Shown here: positions 8,175 through 17,424 of the stretch, in pieces | How the letters are laid out: each line of letters starts with the position of its first letter | Position numbering within the stretch: position 1 is the first letter of the stretch | From: JAVBJV01 sp031555315 | GTDB lineage: Bacteria > Pseudomonadota > Alphaproteobacteria > Acetobacterales > Acetobacteraceae | DNA length: 64,000 bases | Direction: 5' to 3' | Assembly (NCBI GenBank): GCA_031555315.1 | Contig: JAVBUO010000004.1 | Coordinates: forward strand, 35,812-99,811 | The notes under the pieces: generated by a model | The model's input: only the letters and a program-made list of their open reading frames with translations | Databases searched by the model: none | Told to the model about the DNA's origin: nothing | Program-made: the position numbers and the translations under genes

Positions 8175-9713
8175 TTACGCGGGTTCTTCGACGTAGCGCG
8201 GGAACACGCCCTGTGGGGCGGGCAGCGTCACACCACCGGGCAGCCCGGCGCCGAGCGTGGCCAGATCGCGCATATCGGCCGGCACGCCAAGCTGATCCAG
8301 CATCTTCGCCATGCTGTCGGGCATGAAGGGTTGCAACACCGTCGCCACCACACGCAGCGTGTCGGCCAGCACGCGCAGCACCACCGCCATGCGCGCCGGG
8401 TCGGTCTTCTTCAGCGCCCACGGAGCCTGGTGGTCGATATAGGCGTTGGCGGCGCGGATCACCTTCCACACTTCCTCGATCGCGTCGTGAAAGAGCTGTC
8501 TGTCCAACTGGGCGCGCAGCTTGTCGGGCAGCGCCGCCGCCGCGTCGATCATCGCCAGATCGTCGGCAGTACGCGCGCCCACGTCCGGAAGTTTACCTTC
8601 CAGATTGCGCGCGATCAGGCTCAGGCTGCGCTGCGCCAGATTGCCCAGATCGTTGGCCAGTTCCACGTTCATGCGGGTGATCAGCGCCTTGCGGCTGAAG
8701 TCGCCGTCGTTGCCGAACGGCACTTCGCGCAGCAGGAAAAAGCGCACGGCATCCAGCCCGAACGTTGCGACCAGTTCGAGCGGGTCGATCACGTTGCCGA
8801 GCGACTTGCTGATCTTCTGCCCCTCATTCGTCCACCAGCCATGCGCGAACACGCGCTGCGGCGTCGGCAGGCCGGCCGCCATCAGGAAGGCCGGCCAGTA
8901 GATCGCGTGAAAGCGCAGGATATCCTTGCCGACGACGTGAATGTCGGCGGGCCAGAACGCGGCGCGCGGCGCATTCATATCCGGCCAGCCGGTGGCGGTC
9001 AGGTAATTGGCCAGCGCGTCCAGCCACACATACATCACATGGGCGGGATCGTTCGGCACCTTGATCCCCCACGCGAACGACGTGCGCGACACCGACAGGT
9101 CCAGCAGCCCCGACTTCACGAACGACAGCACCTCATTCCGGCGCGAGGCCGGGGCGACGAAATCCGGATTGGCCTCGTAGAATTCCAGCAGCCGGTCCTG
9201 CCATTTGGACAGGCGAAAGAAGTAGGACGGCTCGCGCACCCATTCCACCGGCGCGCCACTGGGCGCCAGCTTGCTGCCATCGGCGGCGGTCTGAAGCTCT
9301 TTCTCGTCGTAAAATGCTTCATCGCGAACGGCATACCAGCCTTCGTAATGATCCAGGTAGATCTCGCCCGCCTCCAGCAGACGCTGCCACAACACCTGCA
9401 CGCCCTTGGTGTGGCGCGGTTCGGTGGTGCGGATGAAATCATCGTTCGAGGTCTTCATCGTCACCGCCAGATCGCGGAACGTCTGCGAGACCCGATCGGT
9501 GAACGTCTGCGGGTCCAGTCCCTTGTCGGCGGCGGCTTTCTCGACCTTCTGGCCGTGTTCGTCGGTACCGGTCAGGAAGAACACGTCGAACCCGTCCAGC
9601 CGCTTGAAGCGCGCCAGCACGTCGGCGGCCAGGCTGGTGTATGCATGCCCGATATGGGGCTTGTCGTTCACGTAATAGATCGGCGTGGTGATGTAGTAAC
9701 GCTTCTGGGTCAT
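8175..9713 (-). CDS. metG: Methionyl-tRNA synthetase
   Basis: MetRS (512 residues) charges tRNA-Met with methionine for translation initiation and elongation. Class I signatures are present: ITTPIYYVNDKPHIGHAYTS near the N terminus (HIGH motif) and KISKSLGN (KMSKS motif). An anticodon-binding helical domain follows, with TDPARMAVVLRVLADTLR near the C terminus. It is the shorter form lacking the C-terminal tRNA-binding/dimerisation domain, as is usual in alphaproteobacteria. holB ends 10 bases upstream, consistent with one transcript. Confidence 0.96.
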   Translation of the reverse strand: MTQKRYYITTPIYYVNDKPHIGHAYTSLAADVLARFKRLDGFDVFFLTGTDEHGQKVEKAAADKGLDPQTFTDRVSQTFRDLAVTMKTSNDDFIRTTEPRHTKGVQVLWQRLLEAGEIYLDHYEGWYAVRDEAFYDEKELQTAADGSKLAPSGAPVEWVREPSYFFRLSKWQDRLLEFYEANPDFVAPASRRNEVLSFVKSGLLDLSVSRTSFAWGIKVPNDPAHVMYVWLDALANYLTATGWPDMNAPRAAFWPADIHVVGKDILRFHAIYWPAFLMAAGLPTPQRVFAHGWWTNEGQKISKSLGNVIDPLELVATFGLDAVRFFLLREVPFGNDGDFSRKALITRMNVELANDLGNLAQRSLSLIARNLEGKLPDVGARTADDLAMIDAAAALPDKLRAQLDRQLFHDAIEEVWKVIRAANAYIDHQAPWALKKTDPARMAVVLRVLADTLRVVATVLQPFMPDSMAKMLDQLGVPADMRDLATLGAGLPGGVTLPAPQGVFPRYVEEPA

Positions 9714-9723
9714 CGGGTTCTGT

Positions 9724-10743
9724 TCAGATATCCATGGGGGGCGCCGTCAGCAGAGAAAACCCCGCCACAACCGCCTGTCTTTTATCGAGATTCAGCCGTT
9801 CGGTCTCGTCGCGCAGAGCGCCCAGCGCCTGCCAGACGCGCGCCCAGGTCTCCAGCGGGCGGAACGCCACCAGCCGCTGGCCCAGCGGGTCCGGCTGTCC
9901 ACGCGCCACCGCCGCCGTCGCCGCCGCCAGCCCATTCTGTAACAGGCCGATGAAGGTTGCAAAAGCGTCTTCCGCGCGGCCCAGCCGGTCGGCGATCGCG
10001 TAAAACCGCGCCGGCGGCAGATCCGGTATGGCCTCCAGCACCTCGGCCGCCAGCGCGGCCAGCGCGGCGCCGTCGTCGGACGCCAGATCGAGCGCGCGGC
10101 CGATGCTGCCATGCGCCATCGGCACGATCATTGCGCGCTTGCCGGCCGGCAGTTCCGGCACATAGCGGGCGAGCAGCGTCTGCACGGTGTCGTCGATCAG
10201 CGCCGGCATGCCCAGACGGCGGCAGCGCGACAGGATGGTCGGCAGCAACCGGCCCGGGTTTGCCGTGGTCAGCAGCAGGATGCCGCGCGGCGGCGGTTCC
10301 TCGAGGATCTTCAGCACCCGGTTCTGGGCCTGGGCATTCATCGTGTCGGCCTGGTCGATCACGATGACCCGCCAGCCGCTTTCCGCCGCCGTCAGCCCCA
10401 TGAAACGTGGGATCAGCGCCACCGCATCCACGTTGATCACGTCGGCGCGTTTGCGGCTGCCCTGCATCAGACCGGGTTCGATGGTCAGCAGATCCGGATG
10501 GCTGGCCGCCGCCACGCGCCGGAACGCGGGGTGCGACGGATCGACCGCCAGCCCGGCACCGTCCGGCATGCCGGCGAACATCCAGCGCGCAAAGCGAAAC
10601 GCCAGCGTCGCCTTGCCGATCCCGGCCGGCCCGGTCAACATCCAGGCGTGGTGCAGCCGCCCGCTGCGCGCCGCGCCGGCCAGCGCGGCCTCGGCCGCGG
10701 CATGGCCCAGCAGATCGGGATTGGCGCGCGGTTCGGGGATCAT
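9724..10743 (-). CDS. holB: DNA polymerase III delta-prime subunit
   Basis: HolB (339 residues) is the clamp-loader delta-prime subunit of the DNA polymerase III holoenzyme. The N-terminal AAA+-like domain is visible: HAWMLTGPAGIGKATLAFRFA (Walker A-like), a VINVDAVALIPRFMGL stretch, VIVIDQADTMNAQAQNRVLKILEEPPP (typical of the family), and TILSRCRRL sensor-like residues. The zinc module seen in DnaX is absent, as expected. It overlaps tmk by 4 bases (ATGA), indicating translational coupling, and is followed closely by metG. Confidence 0.94.
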   Translation of the reverse strand: MIPEPRANPDLLGHAAAEAALAGAARSGRLHHAWMLTGPAGIGKATLAFRFARWMFAGMPDGAGLAVDPSHPAFRRVAAASHPDLLTIEPGLMQGSRKRADVINVDAVALIPRFMGLTAAESGWRVIVIDQADTMNAQAQNRVLKILEEPPPRGILLLTTANPGRLLPTILSRCRRLGMPALIDDTVQTLLARYVPELPAGKRAMIVPMAHGSIGRALDLASDDGAALAALAAEVLEAIPDLPPARFYAIADRLGRAEDAFATFIGLLQNGLAAATAAVARGQPDPLGQRLVAFRPLETWARVWQALGALRDETERLNLDKRQAVVAGFSLLTAPPMDI

Positions 10744-11360
10744 ACGAGTAGCCCCCTGTCCGCCAGCGCGGCCAGGATACGCGCGTGCACGTCATCCGGC
10801 GTGCCCGCGGCATCGATCAGCCGGCAGCGTTGAGGATCGATCGCGGCGATAGCCCGGAACGCCTGGCGTACCGTCCGATGGAAATCCGCGCCCATGCGTT
10901 CGAACCGGTCGGCGCCGCCACGCAGGCCGGCGCGCTTCAGCCCGGTTTCCTCGTCGATGTCGAGGATCAGCGTCAGGTCCGGATCGATCCCCAGCAGCGC
11001 ATGCAACGCGCACACCGGCGCTTCGCCGACCCCGCGCCCGATGCCCTGATACGCCATGGTGGAATCGGTGAACCGGTCGCAGATCACCCATGTCCCGGCC
11101 TCCAGCGCCGGGCGGATGGTGCGCGCCACATGCTCGGCGCGCGCTGCGAACATCAGCATCGTCTCGGCCAGCGCCGACCAGCGCCCCGGTTCACCGTTGA
11201 CGAGCAACTGGCGGATATCCTCGGCTCCCGGCGCGCCGCCCGGCTCGCGGGTCAGCAGCACAGCATGGCCGCGCGCCTTCAGCACCCCGGCCAGAAGCTG
11301 TGCCTGAAGCGTCTTACCGGCCCCGTCGCCGCCTTCGAACGTGATGAATCGTCCTGACAT
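10740..11360 (-). CDS. tmk: Thymidylate kinase
   Basis: Tmk (206 residues) phosphorylates dTMP to dTDP for DNA synthesis. Motifs in order are the N-terminal P-loop FEGGDGAGKT, the LTREPGG DRX-like substrate loop, ICDRFTDSTMAYQG, and the LID region ending near the C terminus. It lies between dacA and holB in the leftward operon and overlaps holB by 4 bases. The dacA stop is 35 bases upstream. Confidence 0.96.
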   Translation of the reverse strand: MSGRFITFEGGDGAGKTLQAQLLAGVLKARGHAVLLTREPGGAPGAEDIRQLLVNGEPGRWSALAETMLMFAARAEHVARTIRPALEAGTWVICDRFTDSTMAYQGIGRGVGEAPVCALHALLGIDPDLTLILDIDEETGLKRAGLRGGADRFERMGADFHRTVRQAFRAIAAIDPQRCRLIDAAGTPDDVHARILAALADRGLLV

Positions 11361-11395
11361 AAGGCGCGCAACCTACGCAGTTTCGGGCGTGATGG

Positions 11396-12631
11396 CTACC
11401 GCAGCCCGACCATATGCAGCAGCGAAACCGTCGCCCGGCCCAGAATGCCCTGCCGGCCCACATCGGCCCCCGCATAAAGCGGCACGCGCAGGTCGGGAAC
11501 GCCGCGCCCGCTGGTGGTCAGGAAACCGATCGGATCGCCGCGCCGGATCGGCGCCGGAACGGGGCCCTCATACTCCATCTTGACCGTCGCGGTGCGCCGC
11601 CAGGCGCGCGGCATGGTGACGACCAGTCCGTCGGGCCCCGAGACCAGCGGCACGGTGCGGCTGGCCCCCAGCCAGACCTGCGCCTCGCCGGCCGGCTGGC
11701 CGGGCGCGAACAGCGTGACGTTCTCGAACTCGCGAAACGCCCATTCGATCAGCCGCTCGCTTTCCTCGGCGCGCTGCGACATCGACGTCCAGCCGTTGGC
11801 GACCAGAATGACGCGCCGCCCGTTGCGCTCGGCCGAAGCCGTCAGGCCATACCCGGCGGCGTCGGTGTGCCCCGTCTTCAGTCCGTCGGCCAGACCGCGC
11901 TGCACCAGCGGGTTGCGGTTGCCCTGCTGGATGCCGTTATAGGTAAAGCTGCGCTCGGCATAGAGCCGGTAATATTCGGGAAAATCGACGATCAGACGCC
12001 GCGCCAGAATGGCTAGATCGCGGCAGGTCATCCAGTGTTCGGGGTCCGGCCAGCCGGTCGAGTTGCGGAAACTGCTGTTCTGCAGACCGATCTTGCGGGC
12101 GGTCTCGTTCAACAGTTCGGCAAAGCCGCTTTCCCCGCCGGCGATCGCTTCTTCCAGCACGATACAGGCGTCGTTCCCCGACTGGATCATCATGCCGTGA
12201 ATCAGATCGTCGACCGAGACCTGGGTGCCGATCTGCACGAACATCTTGGACCCCTGCATCCGCCACGCGCGTTCGCTGACCGGCAGGGTCTGGTCGAGTT
12301 GCAGCCGCCCTTCGCGCAGCATGCTGAACACCACATAGGCGGTCATCAGCTTCGACATCGACGATGGCGGCATCGGTTCGTCGGGGTTCTTCTCCAACAG
12401 GACCGCGCCGGTGTTGAAGTCGATGATGATGGCCTCGCGCGCCTGCACGTCCAGCGGACCGAGCGGCGTCGTCGCCGGCGTTGCGCGTTGCTGCGGCTGT
12501 TCGGCGTTCTGTGGCGTGCGCTCAGGCGCGCGGCGCGACCGGGCGGGCGCGCGCCGCGGTGCGGACCAGGCTTCCCGGGCGGCGAATGCGGTGAAAACAC
12601 CGGCGAGCAACAGCTGACGACGCGCTGGCAT
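11396..12631 (-). CDS. dacA: D-alanyl-D-alanine carboxypeptidase (penicillin-binding protein)
   Basis: This 411-residue DD-carboxypeptidase trims peptidoglycan pentapeptides in the periplasm. The three serine-active-site motifs are present: SMSK (Ser91-Lys94), SGN (151-153) and KTG (251-253), followed by a C-terminal beta-rich PBP5-like domain. The N terminus has a hydrophobic export segment (RRQLLLAGVFTAFAA), then a Pro/Arg/Gln-rich linker. The start at 12631 is chosen because the frame upstream runs antisense-like through rlpA. It lies 5 bases after rlpA, and with mltB and rlpA forms a cell-wall remodelling set. Confidence 0.94.
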   Translation of the reverse strand: MPARRQLLLAGVFTAFAAREAWSAPRRAPARSRRAPERTPQNAEQPQQRATPATTPLGPLDVQAREAIIIDFNTGAVLLEKNPDEPMPPSSMSKLMTAYVVFSMLREGRLQLDQTLPVSERAWRMQGSKMFVQIGTQVSVDDLIHGMMIQSGNDACIVLEEAIAGGESGFAELLNETARKIGLQNSSFRNSTGWPDPEHWMTCRDLAILARRLIVDFPEYYRLYAERSFTYNGIQQGNRNPLVQRGLADGLKTGHTDAAGYGLTASAERNGRRVILVANGWTSMSQRAEESERLIEWAFREFENVTLFAPGQPAGEAQVWLGASRTVPLVSGPDGLVVTMPRAWRRTATVKMEYEGPVPAPIRRGDPIGFLTTSGRGVPDLRVPLYAGADVGRQGILGRATVSLLHMVGLR

Positions 12632-12636
12632 GTTTG

Positions 12637-13557
12637 TCACTCCACGACAATGCGGGCTTCGGAAACGCCGGAACGGAATATCCGGTTCAGGGTCGCATCG
12701 GCGACCTGAACGTTTTCCAGCGGTCCGACCCGTACACGATAAAGATTTTGACCATCCGCGAACATCTGCGTGACCTGCGGGTGGAACTGCCCCAGCCGCC
12801 CGCGCAGGCGTTCGGCATTGGCGCGCTGCTGGAACGCGCCGAGCTGCACGTAGATGTTGCCCGGATGCGCCGCCACCCGGGTGACGGTTTCCGGCAGCCG
12901 CGCGGGCGCGCCGTCGTCGGAGACCGCCAGCGCATCGGCGCCCGATGTCCGCGTCGCCACGGCCTGACGCACCGCACCGGACTGGCGCACGCCGGGCGGT
13001 GGCGACAAGGCATCGCTGCTGACAGTGTCGCGCGGCGCGGCAGCCATCTGGATCGGCGGCGCCCCCCCGCCACGGTTCTGTGCCTGTAGCGCCGCCTGCC
13101 GGCTTTCGGTTTCCAGTACCTGCACGCGCACGCGGGCCGTGCCGCTGCGGATGAAACCCAGCAGTTCCGCGGAGCGGCGCGAGACATCCAGAATCCGCCC
13201 GTTGGCGAACGGTCCGCGATCGTTGACGCGCAAGACGACCTGCCGGCCATTCTCGAGGTTGGTGACCCGGACGATGGCGGGCATCTGCAGCGTGTTGTGG
13301 GCGGCGGTCAGCGCGTTCTGATCGAAGGTCTCGCCATTGGCGGTGGCGCGCGCGTGAAATCCCGGGCCGTACCAACTGGCGATGCCGGTTTCATCATACG
13401 AAAAATCCTCGCGCGGATAATACCAGACGCCGGCGATCTGATACGGATTGCCGACCTTGTATCCGCCGCGCGTCGGCGGTGTCGAAGAGCCGAACCAGCC
13501 GCAGCCGGACAGCACGAGCAGCAGACACAACGCACCTGCCCGGCCCGGCGCTTTCAT
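12637..13557 (-). CDS. rlpA: RlpA-like septal lytic transglycosylase lipoprotein with SPOR domain
   Basis: The 306-residue product begins with a lipoprotein signal (LLLVLSGC, lipobox cysteine at 19). A double-psi beta-barrel follows at about residues 55-150, with GIASWYGPGFHARATANGE and RVTNLENGRQVVLRVNDRGPF. A low-complexity linker leads to a C-terminal SPOR domain (about 230-306) that binds denuded septal glycan. In Pseudomonas RlpA cleaves naked glycan strands at the septum. Its ATG overlaps the mltB stop by 4 bases, so translation is coupled; dacA follows 5 bases later. Confidence 0.93.
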   Translation of the reverse strand: MKAPGRAGALCLLLVLSGCGWFGSSTPPTRGGYKVGNPYQIAGVWYYPREDFSYDETGIASWYGPGFHARATANGETFDQNALTAAHNTLQMPAIVRVTNLENGRQVVLRVNDRGPFANGRILDVSRRSAELLGFIRSGTARVRVQVLETESRQAALQAQNRGGGAPPIQMAAAPRDTVSSDALSPPPGVRQSGAVRQAVATRTSGADALAVSDDGAPARLPETVTRVAAHPGNIYVQLGAFQQRANAERLRGRLGQFHPQVTQMFADGQNLYRVRVGPLENVQVADATLNRIFRSGVSEARIVVE

Positions 13558-14534
13558 ACGCCGACCACCAGATCGCCGAGCAGCCCGACCGCCAGCGCGT
13601 AATAGTCGGACGGATTGTAGCGGCGGATCACACCGAAGTTCGGATAGACCAGGAACGCCTGGTTCAGACTGTCCTGCACGACCAGGCCGGCCTGGATGTT
13701 CGCCACCGGCAGCGGCCGGCCGTCGACCCGGCGCACCCCGGCCCGTGCCCAGGCGGAGAGCGGGCGGCGGTTGTCCCGGCTGGCCCCGGCAGTGTTGAAA
13801 CCAGACGGCAGACGCACCTCGCGCCCCCAGGTCTCGCCGGAACGCCAGCCATTGCGGGCCAGGTAATTGGCGATCGAGGCCAGCGCATCGGCCCGGCTGT
13901 CCCAGATGTCGCGCCGGCCGTCACCATCGAAATCCACGGCAAAACGGAAAAAGTTCGACGGCATGAACTGCGGCTGTCCCAGCGCCCCGGCCCACGACCC
14001 TTTCATATGATCGGGTCTGACGTGGCCCTCGTCGAGGATCTTCAGCGCGGCCATCAGTTCGGAGCGGAAATACGCGCCGCGCCGGCCTTCCCAGGCCAGC
14101 GTCGCCAGTGCCTCGATCACATTCATTCCGCCGGTGAAAGTACCGTAATTGGTCTCGTTCCCCCAGATCCCCATGATGACGTGCGACGACACCCGATAAC
14201 GCCCCGCGATCGCCTCGATCAAGGTGCGTGATTCGCGATAGACCCGGCGTCCGGCTGTGATCCGCGCCTCGGTCAGGTGAGAGGCCCGGTAGCGCGCCCA
14301 GGTCATCGTGCCCTCGGGCTGGCGCTGATCCAGTTCGATGACCCGCTGGTTCGGAGAAATGCCCCCCAGGGCACGGTTCAGCGTCGCCTCGGAAATGCCT
14401 CGCTGGCGGGCTTCGTGCCGGATACCGGTCAGAAAATCGTTGAAACTCTGCTCTGCGGCCCGGGCAATGCGAATTGCCGGAATGGCCGCTGTAGCGGCCA
14501 GAACCGATCCTGAAATGAAATGACGTCGTTGCAT
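13554..14534 (-). CDS. mltB: Lytic murein transglycosylase (MltB/SltB family)
   Basis: The 326-residue enzyme cleaves the MurNAc-GlcNAc bond, leaving 1,6-anhydro ends. The N terminus carries a twin-arginine-like signal (RRHFISGSVLAATAAIPA). Family motifs include VIMGIWGNETNYGTFTGG with the catalytic glutamate near residue 131, ALGQPQFMPSNFF, and a C-terminal peptidoglycan-binding type segment with YNPSDYYALAVGLL. It is the first gene of the leftward block and is divergent from the PrpD gene across 91 bases. Confidence 0.93.
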   Translation of the reverse strand: MQRRHFISGSVLAATAAIPAIRIARAAEQSFNDFLTGIRHEARQRGISEATLNRALGGISPNQRVIELDQRQPEGTMTWARYRASHLTEARITAGRRVYRESRTLIEAIAGRYRVSSHVIMGIWGNETNYGTFTGGMNVIEALATLAWEGRRGAYFRSELMAALKILDEGHVRPDHMKGSWAGALGQPQFMPSNFFRFAVDFDGDGRRDIWDSRADALASIANYLARNGWRSGETWGREVRLPSGFNTAGASRDNRRPLSAWARAGVRRVDGRPLPVANIQAGLVVQDSLNQAFLVYPNFGVIRRYNPSDYYALAVGLLGDLVVGV

Positions 14535-14625
14535 GCATGCAGGTGTGCCATCGGAAGCGATTCGACGTCCACCTCAAGACTTGGCAAAGTGCGACAAACA
14601 GAAACTGCAGGACGGAATATTGAAT

Positions 14626-16023
14626 ATGGGCGTAACGTCTGATCTCTCCCGTTTTACGGCCGAAATTTCATGGAACGGGCTGCCACAGGAGGTGCGCGAC
14701 CGCACGCGGTTCCTGCTGCTCGACCTGGTCGGCAATATGGTGCGCGGCCGGGTGGATGCCGAAAGCACGCCCGCCCTGCTGACCGCCGCGCGCGCGCTGG
14801 GCCTGGGCGGCGGTAGCTGCGGCGTGTTCGGCGATGCCGCTGGCTGGACGCCCGCCGGCGCAGCCTTCCTGAACGGCGCGCTGGCCCACAGTCTGGATTT
14901 CGACGACACGCACGCCGCCTCGACCCTGCATCCGGGCGCGCCGGTGATTCCGGCCGCGCTGACGGCGGGGGAAATGGCCAACGCGTCGGGCGCCGATGTG
15001 CTGGCGGCGATCGTCGCGGGATACGAGGTTACCATCCGCACGGCGCTCGCCCTGCCCGCCAAGGCGCATTACGACCGCGGCTTTCACCCGACCGCCACAG
15101 CCGGCGCGTTCGGCGCGGCGGCGGCGGCGGCGCGTGTGCTGGGGCTGAACGCGGATCAGGTCGCCAACGCACTGGGCATCGCATTGTCGCAGTGCGCGGG
15201 CAGTTTGCAGTTCCTGGCCAACGGTGCGTGGACGAAGCGCTTTCAGGTTGGCTGGGCGTCGATGAACGGTCTCGCCGCCGCCCTGCTGGCACGCGAGAAC
15301 TTCAAGGGCGCGTCCGAACCGATCGAGGGCCGCCACGGCTTCCTGCGCGCCTATGCCCCCGCCCCGATCCCCGAGCGCGCAACGCAGGATCTGGGGCGCG
15401 TGTTCGAACTGATGAACACCGCGGTGAAGCCGTATCCGTCGTGCCGCTACGGCCACGCCGCGATCGACGCGACGCTGGCACTGCGCAGCGAACATAATCT
15501 GCAACCGGCCGAGATCGAACGCGTCGATGTCGGCCTGCCGGATGCGGGGATGCTGCTGGTCGGCGCGCCGGCCGAAAAGAAGGCCAATCCGCAGAACGTC
15601 GTCGACGGGCAGTTCAGCGGTCCGTTCGTGATCTCGGCGGCGCTGGCCACCGGGGCGATGGGCTGGGATTCTTACGCGCTGTTGCAGGATCCGGTGATCC
15701 GCAGCCTGCTGCCCAAGGTCCATTGTGCGCAGAACCCCGAGATCGAGGCCGAATATCCGGCCAACATGTCGGCCAGAGTGACGATCCATGCCCGCGGCGA
15801 GACATTCACCCGCAAGGTGGTGGTACCGAAGGGCGAGCCGTCCAACTTCCTGACCGAGACGGAGCTGCGCGCCAAGTTTCACGGTCTGGTCGACCGCGTG
15901 CTGGGTGCGGACCGGGCGGCGAAACTGGCAAACGCGGTGGTGGCATTGGACACCTCGCGCGATATCGCAGGCATGATCCGGCTTGCCGCCCCACCGGCGG
16001 CCGCGAAAATGGCCTCGGACTGA
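14626..16023 (+). CDS. MmgE/PrpD family protein
   Basis: The 465-residue protein belongs to the MmgE/PrpD family, which includes 2-methylcitrate dehydratase and cis-aconitate decarboxylase. Motifs are an N-terminal helical domain with LLDLVGNMVRG, the HSLDFDDTHAASTLHPGAPVIPAAL signature, CAGSLQFLANGAWTKRFQVGWAS, and KPYPSCRYGHAAIDA. No prpB or prpC lies nearby, so methylcitrate-cycle activity cannot be assumed. Stand-alone members often act in uncharacterised acid catabolism. ATG 14626 starts the conserved domain. A UUCG-loop terminator follows directly. Confidence 0.88.
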   Translation: MGVTSDLSRFTAEISWNGLPQEVRDRTRFLLLDLVGNMVRGRVDAESTPALLTAARALGLGGGSCGVFGDAAGWTPAGAAFLNGALAHSLDFDDTHAASTLHPGAPVIPAALTAGEMANASGADVLAAIVAGYEVTIRTALALPAKAHYDRGFHPTATAGAFGAAAAAARVLGLNADQVANALGIALSQCAGSLQFLANGAWTKRFQVGWASMNGLAAALLARENFKGASEPIEGRHGFLRAYAPAPIPERATQDLGRVFELMNTAVKPYPSCRYGHAAIDATLALRSEHNLQPAEIERVDVGLPDAGMLLVGAPAEKKANPQNVVDGQFSGPFVISAALATGAMGWDSYALLQDPVIRSLLPKVHCAQNPEIEAEYPANMSARVTIHARGETFTRKVVVPKGEPSNFLTETELRAKFHGLVDRVLGADRAAKLANAVVALDTSRDIAGMIRLAAPPAAAKMASD

Positions 16024-16030
16024 AAACGGC

Positions 16031-16061
16031 AAAGGCGGCCTTCGGGCCGCCTCTTTTATTT
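16031..16061 (+). terminator. Intrinsic terminator after the PrpD-family gene
   Basis: GGCGGCC (16034-16040), loop TTCG, GGCCGCC (16045-16051), then TCTTTTATTTA. The C(UUCG)G tetraloop makes a very stable hairpin. It starts 10 bases after the stop codon. Confidence 0.9.
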
Positions 16062-16209
16062 ACTGAAGATGTTTCATGACTGTTTTCATGGCATCGAAGT
16101 CACCGAACTGTCTGTTTGATACTGTTCCGCCGCCAAGCTTGGAAAGGCAGACTTGATACCTTCCACATCTCTGCCGCTTAACGCTAAACAAAGGCAAGCC
16201 GCCGTTCGC

Positions 16210-16572
16210 TTAAACGTGAAAACTCTCACCGCATCCGCAGCGGCCTTTTTCGTTCGGGTTGGTGAAAGTGAACCCCGACGTCAGATCCCGAACCTCGTAA
16301 TCCATCGTCGTGCCGATCAGAAACAGAGTGGCCTTGCGGTCCACCAGCACGGTCAACCCGTCACGGGAGACCACCTCGTCACCCGGCCCTGCTTCGTCCA
16401 CCCACTGCATCTGATACGACAGCCCCGAACACCCCTTGGTGTTCACGCTGATGCGCAGCAGCTTGCCGGCCTGCCCGCCAGAATAAAGCTGGCGCAGCCG
16501 CTCGAGCGCCGCATCGGTCAGCGTCACCAGTGGCGGCAGGGTGCGTGCAGGGCGTGTGGTCTGCGTGTCCAT
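16210..16572 (-). CDS. sufA: A-type iron-sulfur carrier of the SUF system
   Basis: The 120-residue protein is an A-type Fe-S carrier that passes clusters to target proteins. The three cluster-binding cysteines are present: Cys48 (KGCSGLSY) and Cys112 and Cys114 (CGCGESF). It is the last gene of the suf operon, 23 bases after sufT. The 186-base gap to the convergent PrpD-family stop contains that gene's terminator but no clear hairpin for sufA. Confidence 0.93.
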   Translation of the reverse strand: MDTQTTRPARTLPPLVTLTDAALERLRQLYSGGQAGKLLRISVNTKGCSGLSYQMQWVDEAGPGDEVVSRDGLTVLVDRKATLFLIGTTMDYEVRDLTSGFTFTNPNEKGRCGCGESFHV

Positions 16573-16595
16573 AACAGATATTATATCGGTTCCGG

Positions 16596-16961
16596 TCAGA
16601 ACATATTCAACTGCAAACGCGCTTCTTCACTCATCCGGCTGGGATCCCACGGCGGATCCCAGACGATTTCAACCTCGGCGTCCGTCACGCCCGGTACCGC
16701 CAGCACGGCATGCTTTACCTGTTCCGGCAGTTCCTGCGCGGCGGGGCATGCAGGCGCGGTCAGTGTCATCTCAACCTTTACGCGGCCGTCGTCGCTGAAA
16801 TCGATCGCGTAGATCAGGCCGAGTTCGTAGATGTTTACCGGGATTTCCGGATCGTAGACCGACGATACCGCGGCGATCAGCACAGTCTCGTTCAGCGCGG
16901 GCGGCGACTCGCCATCCGGCGTCCAGGAACCATGCGTCGGCGTTGTCTGAGCGTCACTCAC
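16596..16961 (-). CDS. sufT: SUF-associated MIP18/DUF59 protein (SufT)
   Basis: The 121-residue protein carries a DUF59/MIP18 domain: VYDPEIPVNIYELGLIYAIDF, then LTAPACPAAQELP with the conserved cysteine, and VWDPPWDPSRMSEEARLQL. SufT supports Fe-S cluster maturation, especially lipoyl synthase and aconitase in studied bacteria; lipA is in this window. I chose the GTG at 16961, with GGGAG about 7 bases upstream, which overlaps the end of sufU by 8 bases. A longer reading from ATG upstream would lie inside sufU. Confidence 0.9.
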   Translation of the reverse strand: MSDAQTTPTHGSWTPDGESPPALNETVLIAAVSSVYDPEIPVNIYELGLIYAIDFSDDGRVKVEMTLTAPACPAAQELPEQVKHAVLAVPGVTDAEVEIVWDPPWDPSRMSEEARLQLNMF

Positions 16962-17424
16962 TGCTGGCACTCCCTTGGCCATCCAGAGCCGCTGCCAGCG
17001 CATGCCAGGCAAGCGTCGCGCATTTGATGCGCGATGGGTATTCATGCACGCCCGCCAGCGGCACAAGGCGTTCCAGAGCTTCATCTGCGCACACCGGGCA
17101 GGCGCCGCTGCGCACCATATCGCGAAACTGCGCGAACAGTTGCCTGGCGTCGGGCGCACTGCGGCCCCTCACCACTTCCGTCATCAGCGATCCGCTGGCG
17201 ACCGAAATCGCGCAACCACGCGCCTCGAACGAAACATCGGCGATGCGCGCACCGTCATACGCCAGCCAGATCTGACAGCGATCGCCGCACATCGGGTTAT
17301 CGCCGCGCGCTGTCGCGCTGAACCGTTCCATCCGGCGATGATTCCGTGGCTGGCGGCCATGATCGAGGATCACCTGCTGATACAGGTCGCGCATCTCCTC
17401 GAAATCCATCGCCGTATTGCTCAT
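16954..17424 (-). CDS. sufU: SufU-type zinc-dependent sulfurtransferase
   Basis: The 156-residue protein is of the SufU/IscU-like (NifU N-terminal) family. SufU takes sulfur from SufS through a zinc-bound cysteine. Zinc ligands are readable as Cys46, Asp48, Cys71 and Cys135, with the Gram-positive-type insertion between the latter two (RSGACPVCADEALERL). The ATG at 17424 overlaps the sufS stop by 4 bases (ATGA). Its place between sufS and sufT fits a sulfur donor relay to SufBCD. Confidence 0.9.
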   Translation of the reverse strand: MSNTAMDFEEMRDLYQQVILDHGRQPRNHRRMERFSATARGDNPMCGDRCQIWLAYDGARIADVSFEARGCAISVASGSLMTEVVRGRSAPDARQLFAQFRDMVRSGACPVCADEALERLVPLAGVHEYPSRIKCATLAWHALAAALDGQGSASSE